Source: Spirochaetota bacterium | Lineage (GTDB): Bacteria; Spirochaetota; Spirochaetia; DTKZ01 | Reading direction: 5' to 3' | Assembly: GCA_029562045.1 (NCBI GenBank) | Contig: JAKQWJ010000128.1 | Span: 1-8,871 of the forward strand | DNA: 8,871 bases | Shown here: positions 5,443 to 8,871 of the stretch, one piece after another | How positions within the stretch are numbered: position 1 is the first letter of the stretch | Layout: each line of letters starts with the position of its first letter | The notes under the pieces: model-generated | The model's database searches: none | What the model was told of the DNA's origin: nothing | Seen by the model: only the letters and a program-made list of their open reading frames with translations | Translations under genes and position numbers: made by a program

Positions 5443-6203
5443 GCGCCCCTCCGGTTCCGGAGGCGGCGCATCAGCCGGGAAAAGGCCCCTTCGGTGAGCC
5501 GGCTCACCAGAAGGGCCGCGGCGGTCCAGGCGAAGACCCGGGGAGTCTCCAGGCGGATCTTGGCCTCCTGGAGTCCCGTGCCGATCCCCAGAACGGGCTG
5601 GCTCAGGACCTCCGCCGCCACCACCACCCGCCAGGACAGACCCAGGGCCGCCGAGGCCCCGGAGGCGATGAAGGGGAGGACCGAGGGCAGATAGAGCCCC
5701 AGGATTCTCTTCCGGCGGCCCACCCGGTAGACCCTTGCCATGGCCACGAGCCCCTCGTCAACGGCGCCGATCCCCTGCACCACGTTGCCGATTATCACCG
5801 GGAAGGCCATCAGGAAGGCCACGAAAACGGGGACCACTTCGGTGCGGAACCAGACCAGCGCGATGAGGATGATGGCCAGGACCGGGGTGGAGTGGATCAC
5901 CGTCAGATAGGGCTGGAGAAAACGGCGGAACAGCGGTGACCGCCCGGCGGGGTAGCCCAGGAGAAGTCCCGCAGCGAAGGACAGGGCGAAGCCCGCCGTC
6001 CCCCGGAGCAGGGTGGCCCCCAGGGAGAGCCAGAAGGCCTTTCCGGCCGTCAGCCGCAGGGCTTCCCTTAGGGTCTCCTCCGGGGACGGAAGAATTATGG
6101 AACTTCCCATGAAAAGGGAGCCCGCCTTCCAGACCCCCAGGAACAGGGCCAGGGAGGCGGCGCCGATTCCGGCGGATTTAAGGCGCGGCGTAGAAACCGT
6201 CAT
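5439..6203 (-). CDS. ABC importer permease, SsuC/TauC family
   Basis: The 254-residue inner-membrane subunit belongs to the BPD transport family. It has about six membrane spans: one near residues 11-31, others near 60-86, 102-118, 123-143, 180-200 and 224-236. The LPSPEETL motif after the first span is typical of nitrate/sulfonate/taurine permeases. The cytoplasmic EAA loop that docks on the ATPase is EGLVAMARVYRVGRRKRILG with LYLPSVLP after it (150-177). The start overlaps the end of the binding-protein gene by 26 bases, and a G-run about 11 bases upstream is a weak ribosome site, so translation is probably coupled. The ATPase gene follows with a 4-base overlap. One permease gene implies a homodimer, as usual in this family. 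Confidence 0.92.
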   Translation of the reverse strand: MTVSTPRLKSAGIGAASLALFLGVWKAGSLFMGSSIILPSPEETLREALRLTAGKAFWLSLGATLLRGTAGFALSFAAGLLLGYPAGRSPLFRRFLQPYLTVIHSTPVLAIILIALVWFRTEVVPVFVAFLMAFPVIIGNVVQGIGAVDEGLVAMARVYRVGRRKRILGLYLPSVLPFIASGASAALGLSWRVVVAAEVLSQPVLGIGTGLQEAKIRLETPRVFAWTAAALLVSRLTEGAFSRLMRRLRNRRGA

Positions 6204-7164
6204 CGGGAAGTTTTCCCCCCACCGCCTCGGGGGCGAATTTGAGGAAGACCGACAGAAAGCCCTCCACCGACGGCCGGGCCTCTCCGGCGGGGACGACGGT
6301 CAGGCCGCAGCGGGGGATGGCGTCCCCGGCCTCAGCGGCGCCGATGCCGAAGGCGAGTTTTTCCGCCAGTTCCCCCGCCGCCCGGGGCTCCCGGAGGACC
6401 CATTCCTGGGACTCCCGGTACTCCCGGAGGAAACGGGCCACCACCTGGGGGCGGCCCTCCAGCAGCGATTTTTTCACCACCAGGGCTGACATGGGAAAGG
6501 TGGGAAGCTCCGGGTGGCCCGCCGCCCACTCCTTCTGGATGTCCACGGCGATGCGCGCCCGGGGGGCCGCCAGGAGGACCTTGGTGGCGAAGGGTTCGGG
6601 AAGGACCCCGGAGGTCTCTCTGCCGGCGATGATCATCTGGGCCAGTTCGACGATGCCGTACTTGAACCGCAGCTCCACCTCCCGGTCCAGGCCCTTCAGC
6701 TCCAGAAGGTGCCGGAGGACGAACTCCGGGGTGGAGCCCCTGGCCACATTCTGCAGAACGCCTCCCCGGAAGGATTCCAGCGAGACCCGCCCGGGGTCGG
6801 TGGTCACCAGGTACAGCACCCCGTTTCCCACCACCGCGGCGAGGCGGTACGGGGCGCCCCGGTTGTACAGGTTGGCCGCCAGATTGGTGGGGAGGACCGC
6901 CATGTCCACCTCACCGGTGAGAAGCCGGGGAAGGAGGACCTCCGGGGACCCCAGGGCGGTGATTTCCGCCGAGACGCCGGCTCCCAGGTCCGGAGGGTCC
7001 CGGAAAAGCCTGATCATCCCCAGGCCCGTGGGCCCTTTGAGGGCCGCCACCTGGAGAGTCATCGGGGCGGCGGGCTCTTCGACCGCTCCCCGGGCGAAGG
7101 CCGGAGCCGGGCCCGAGGCAGCGCCCAGGACGGCAGCAAGAACGAAGGCGAGGGTCTTTTTCAT
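6178..7164 (-). CDS. ABC importer substrate-binding protein, SsuA/TauA (NMT1-like) family
   Basis: This is the periplasmic or extracellular ligand-capture subunit, 328 residues from the chosen start. The signal peptide is MKKTLAFVLAAVLGAASGPA ending in an AFA cleavage site at about residue 24; no lipobox Cys is seen. The mature part has the type II fold pattern of the family: an initial beta strand with LKGPTGLGMIRLF, a GEVDMAVLPTNLAANLYNRG ligand-pocket segment, and a later FPMSALVVKK block. An ATG at 7185 overlaps the tyrS stop and would add seven residues (MRKGERR). I prefer 7164 because AGGGAG (7173-7178) sits eight bases upstream and the signal peptide then begins with MKK. The gene follows tyrS with only 17 bases between. 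The ligand is unknown; possibilities for the family include sulfonates, nitrate, pyrimidine precursors and aromatic acids. Confidence 0.88.
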   Translation of the reverse strand: MKKTLAFVLAAVLGAASGPAPAFARGAVEEPAAPMTLQVAALKGPTGLGMIRLFRDPPDLGAGVSAEITALGSPEVLLPRLLTGEVDMAVLPTNLAANLYNRGAPYRLAAVVGNGVLYLVTTDPGRVSLESFRGGVLQNVARGSTPEFVLRHLLELKGLDREVELRFKYGIVELAQMIIAGRETSGVLPEPFATKVLLAAPRARIAVDIQKEWAAGHPELPTFPMSALVVKKSLLEGRPQVVARFLREYRESQEWVLREPRAAGELAEKLAFGIGAAEAGDAIPRCGLTVVPAGEARPSVEGFLSVFLKFAPEAVGGKLPDDGFYAAP

Positions 7165-7181
7165 CCGCCTTTCTCCCTTTC

Positions 7182-8411
7182 TCATTCCGGAAGGACCCGG
7201 AAAAATCTCTTCTTCCCCGCCTTGAGGAGCAGCTCCCCCTCCCGGAGCCAGGAGGCGTCCACCAGGGTTTCCAGGTCGTCGATCCGCCGGTCGTTCACCA
7301 TGGCTCCCCCCTGGCCGATCAGCCTCCGGGCTTCCCCCTTGGAGGAGCAGAGGTCCGTCATGGCGAAAAGTTCCACCGCGGGGATCCCCTTTGTCAGGTC
7401 CACCGCCGGGATTCCCCGGGACGGGACGGCGGTCCGGTCCATCCCTTCGCCGCCGAAAACCGCCCGGGCGGCGGCCCGGGCCTTGTCCGCCTCCTCCAGG
7501 CCGTGGATCAGCCGGGTGACCTCATGGGCGAGCCTCTCCTTCCCGGCGTTGATCCCCCCCTCCTTCCCCTCCCCCAGGCGGCGGCACTGGTCCACCGGCA
7601 GGAAGGTGAACATCAGAAGGAAGCGCGTCAGATCCTGGTCCGGAATGTTCCGCCAGTACTGGAAGAACTCGTAGGGGGACACCATCTCGGGGTCCAGGAA
7701 GAGGGCCCCCTTCTCGGTCTTTCCCATCTTGCTCCCGTCCGCCATGGTCACCAGCGGAAAGGTGAGGCCGAAGACCTCCACACCTTCCACCCGGCGGATC
7801 AGTTCCATCCCCGCCACGATGTTGCCCCACTGGTCGTCCCCGCCGATCTGCATCCGGCAGCCGTAACGCCGGTACAGCTCCAGAAAATCGTAGCTCTGCA
7901 GGAGCTGGTAGTTGAACTCGATGAAGGTGAGCCCCGTCTCCAGCCTCTTTTTGTAGGCCTCGAAGGAGAGCATCCGGTTCACCGAGAAATGGATGCCGAT
8001 GTCCCGGAGAAAATCGATGTAGTTCAGCGACGCCAGCCAGTCCTTGTTGTTGGCGGTGAAGGCGGTGCGGCCGTCGAAGCCGATGAAGCGGTCCAGCTGG
8101 GAGGCGATGCTCAGACCGTTCCGGTCGATCTGCTCGTAGGAGAGCATCTTCCGGGCCTCGGTCTTCCCCGAGGGGTCGCCGATCCGGGCGGTGCCGGCCC
8201 CGATGAGGGCGATGACCACGTGCCCCGCCTCGTGGAGGTGCCGGAGGGCGAAAAAGGGCACCATGTGGCCGATGTGGAGGCTGGAGCCGGTGGGGTCGCA
8301 GCCCACGTAGAGGGTGACCGGGCCCTGGTCCATGGCCCGGGAGAGTCCGTCCAGATCGGTGCATTGCTGGATGAAGCCCCGTTCCTGGAGCACCTGTAGC
8401 GCAGCGTTCAT
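7182..8411 (-). CDS. tyrS: Tyrosyl-tRNA synthetase
   Basis: The 409-residue class I enzyme attaches tyrosine to tRNA-Tyr in the cytoplasm. The Rossmann catalytic core has YVGCDPTGSSLHIGH, with HIGH at 46-49, which binds ATP. The tyrosine pocket region follows: FNYQLLQSYDFLELY, then QIGGDDQWGN. The second signature is KMGKT (228-232), the normal TyrRS form of KMSKS (compare KFGKT in Bacillus). A C-terminal S4 RNA-binding domain covers about residues 335-400 (SSKGEARRLIGQGGAMVNDRR). All key residues are present. The frame also has an ATG seven codons upstream (8432), but that ATG lies only about six bases past the predicted transcription start and has no ribosome site. The ATG at 8411 has AGGA eight bases upstream. 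The gene heads the four-gene transcript containing the importer. No T-box leader can fit between promoter and start. Confidence 0.95.
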   Translation of the reverse strand: MNAALQVLQERGFIQQCTDLDGLSRAMDQGPVTLYVGCDPTGSSLHIGHMVPFFALRHLHEAGHVVIALIGAGTARIGDPSGKTEARKMLSYEQIDRNGLSIASQLDRFIGFDGRTAFTANNKDWLASLNYIDFLRDIGIHFSVNRMLSFEAYKKRLETGLTFIEFNYQLLQSYDFLELYRRYGCRMQIGGDDQWGNIVAGMELIRRVEGVEVFGLTFPLVTMADGSKMGKTEKGALFLDPEMVSPYEFFQYWRNIPDQDLTRFLLMFTFLPVDQCRRLGEGKEGGINAGKERLAHEVTRLIHGLEEADKARAAARAVFGGEGMDRTAVPSRGIPAVDLTKGIPAVELFAMTDLCSSKGEARRLIGQGGAMVNDRRIDDLETLVDASWLREGELLLKAGKKRFFRVLPE

Positions 8412-8444
8412 GTCGTCCGTCCTGTGTTGCATGATACGAAGAAA

Positions 8445-8473
8445 ATTATATCAGCCCGGGGCTCATTGCTCAA
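8445..8473 (-). promoter_or_regulatory. Sigma70-type promoter of the tyrS-ABC operon
   Basis: On the minus strand, TTGAGC (8468-8473, 4 of 6 to the -35 consensus) is followed by an exact 17-base spacer and a perfect TATAAT (8445-8450). A TG one base before the -10 makes it an extended -10 element. Predicted start is near 8438, giving a leader of about 27 bases to the tyrS ATG at 8411. This is the strongest promoter match in the window. Confidence 0.85.
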
Positions 8474-8680
8474 GGAGGGGCGTGGCGGGAAGACCCCGGC
8501 CGGCGGATGCGGGGCCCGCCCGGCGGATGCGGGGGGTGCGTCCCGGCAAAAGGGCCGGCGGGGCGGCGGAGCAGCTCCGGGAAACAGGGCGGGCGGTGGA
8601 GGCCCCCGCCGGATGCGCGACCCGCCGGAGGATTCGGTTCCCCGGCCGCATACAGCGGGGAAACCCGGGCATGGGCAGGC
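8474..8680. repeat. GC-rich spacer with short direct repeats between glyS and tyrS
   Basis: The gap between the glyS stop and the tyrS promoter contains CGGCGGATGCGGGG at 8501-8514 and again at 8521-8534, a 20-base period. A diverged third copy lies near 8607-8625 (CGCCGGATGCGCGACCCGCC). A small perfect hairpin, CCGGC/GCCGG (8543-8558), lies between them. No coding region or RNA gene is supported; open frames here are low-complexity Gly/Pro/Arg-rich products of base bias. Confidence 0.6.
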
Positions 8681-8684
8681 ACGG

Positions 8685-8710
8685 CCGGCGGGGGAGAGCC
8701 TCCCCGCCGG
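8685..8710 (-). terminator. Strong hairpin just after glyS
   Basis: Starting five bases after the glyS stop on the minus strand, CCGGCGGGGAG pairs with CTCCCCCGCCGG. That is 11 base pairs with one bulged C and a 3-base loop. Position and strength suggest the 3' end of the glyS transcript. A following T-tract is absent, so this may be a Rho-assisted end or an mRNA-stabilising hairpin. Confidence 0.55.
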
Positions 8711-8715
8711 AGGTC

Positions 8716-8871
8716 TCAAAGCCCAGGCCTCCGGTAATCCCGGATGCCTTTCCTGATCACCGAAACCAGATCCGCCGTCTTAACCCTCAGCTGCTCCATG
8801 CTGTCCCGATTGCGGAGGGTGACGGTGTCGTTCTCCTTGGTCTCGTAATCCACGGTGACGCAGAAGGGGGT
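8716..8871 (-). CDS. glyS: Glycyl-tRNA synthetase (homodimeric class II), C-terminal end only
   Basis: The last 51 residues and the stop are visible; the rest lies beyond the right edge. TPFCVTVDYETKENDTVTLR and NRDSMEQLRV match the highly conserved end of the anticodon-binding domain of the single-chain alpha2 GlyRS (pattern PxCVTvD.et..D.tVTvR.RDsm.Q.Rv). The enzyme charges tRNA-Gly. The final residues (VKTADLVSVIRKGIRDYRRPGL) match the expected terminal helix. It is on the same strand as tyrS but separated by a hairpin, a repeat-rich spacer and a separate promoter, so the two synthetases are probably independent transcripts. Confidence 0.9.
   Translation of the reverse strand, partial: TPFCVTVDYETKENDTVTLRNRDSMEQLRVKTADLVSVIRKGIRDYRRPGL

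Noticed and set aside
4231..5694. Plus-strand open frame of 487 codons across the repeats and ATPase gene
   Set aside because: The first part is a translation of the 115-base repeat and the rest is antisense to the ATPase and permease. There is no ribosome site or domain.
7503..8399. Plus-strand and alternative minus-strand frames inside tyrS
   Set aside because: The tyrS frame has all class I signatures. The others are shadow frames in GC-rich DNA.
7182..8411. Degenerate KMSKS motif (KMGKT) as a sign of an inactive synthetase
   Set aside because: Functional TyrRS enzymes commonly carry KFGKT/KMGKT-type forms, and all other motifs are intact.
8412..8715. T-box riboswitch in front of tyrS
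   Set aside because: The strong promoter at 8445-8473 leaves a leader of only about 27 bases. No T-box sequence (UGGNACC-like core) is seen in the spacer upstream.
8424..8756. Small open frames in the glyS-tyrS spacer on both strands
   Set aside because: All are low-complexity Gly/Pro/Arg/Ala products of base bias and overlap the promoter, the hairpin and the glyS end.

Overview
The window is a GC-rich bacterial chromosomal segment with tightly packed genes. Most are on the minus strand, with one short plus-strand pair. The genes are housekeeping or metabolic: two aminoacyl-tRNA synthetases, an RNA uracil-5 methyltransferase, a Rex-type redox regulator, a zinc alcohol dehydrogenase and an ABC importer. 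There is no integrase, transposase, phage gene or CRISPR array. Gene content and base composition would fit a GC-rich member of the Synergistota or a Firmicutes-like lineage. That is inference from protein flavour only.

Left part (1-2977): two minus-strand genes overlap by 25 bases. These are the iron-sulfur TRAM-domain rRNA methyltransferase (457-1665) and a secreted beta-propeller protein that runs off the left edge (1-481). Diverging from them across an AT-rich 89-base gap is a plus-strand pair: the NADH/NAD+-sensing repressor Rex (1755-2399), and a lipoprotein of unknown function (2396-2977) whose ATG overlaps the rex stop codon.

Middle part (2978-4674): a zinc-dependent MDR dehydrogenase (3240-4271, minus) converges on the lipoprotein gene. 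Both of its flanks are filled with tandem repeats: a 52-base hairpin repeat downstream, and a 115-base duplicated unit plus a heptamer array upstream. A 35-base copy of the dehydrogenase's own 3' end lies just beyond its stop codon. It sits in frame, inside what looks like the tail of a second, otherwise lost, dehydrogenase copy.

Right part (4675-8871): a four-gene minus-strand operon starts from a clear sigma70-type promoter at 8445-8473. It reads tyrS, then substrate-binding protein, permease and ATPase of a SsuABC/TauABC-type importer, with overlapping or closely spaced genes. Upstream of its promoter lies a repeat-rich spacer, and then the 3' end of glyS (glycyl-tRNA synthetase), which enters from the right edge.

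The most unusual aspects are the dense, locus-specific tandem repeats in nearly every long intergenic gap, and also in the lipoprotein linker, together with the duplicated dehydrogenase tail and the linkage of tyrS to an importer of unknown substrate. I found no convincing evidence of a wholly new multi-gene system.
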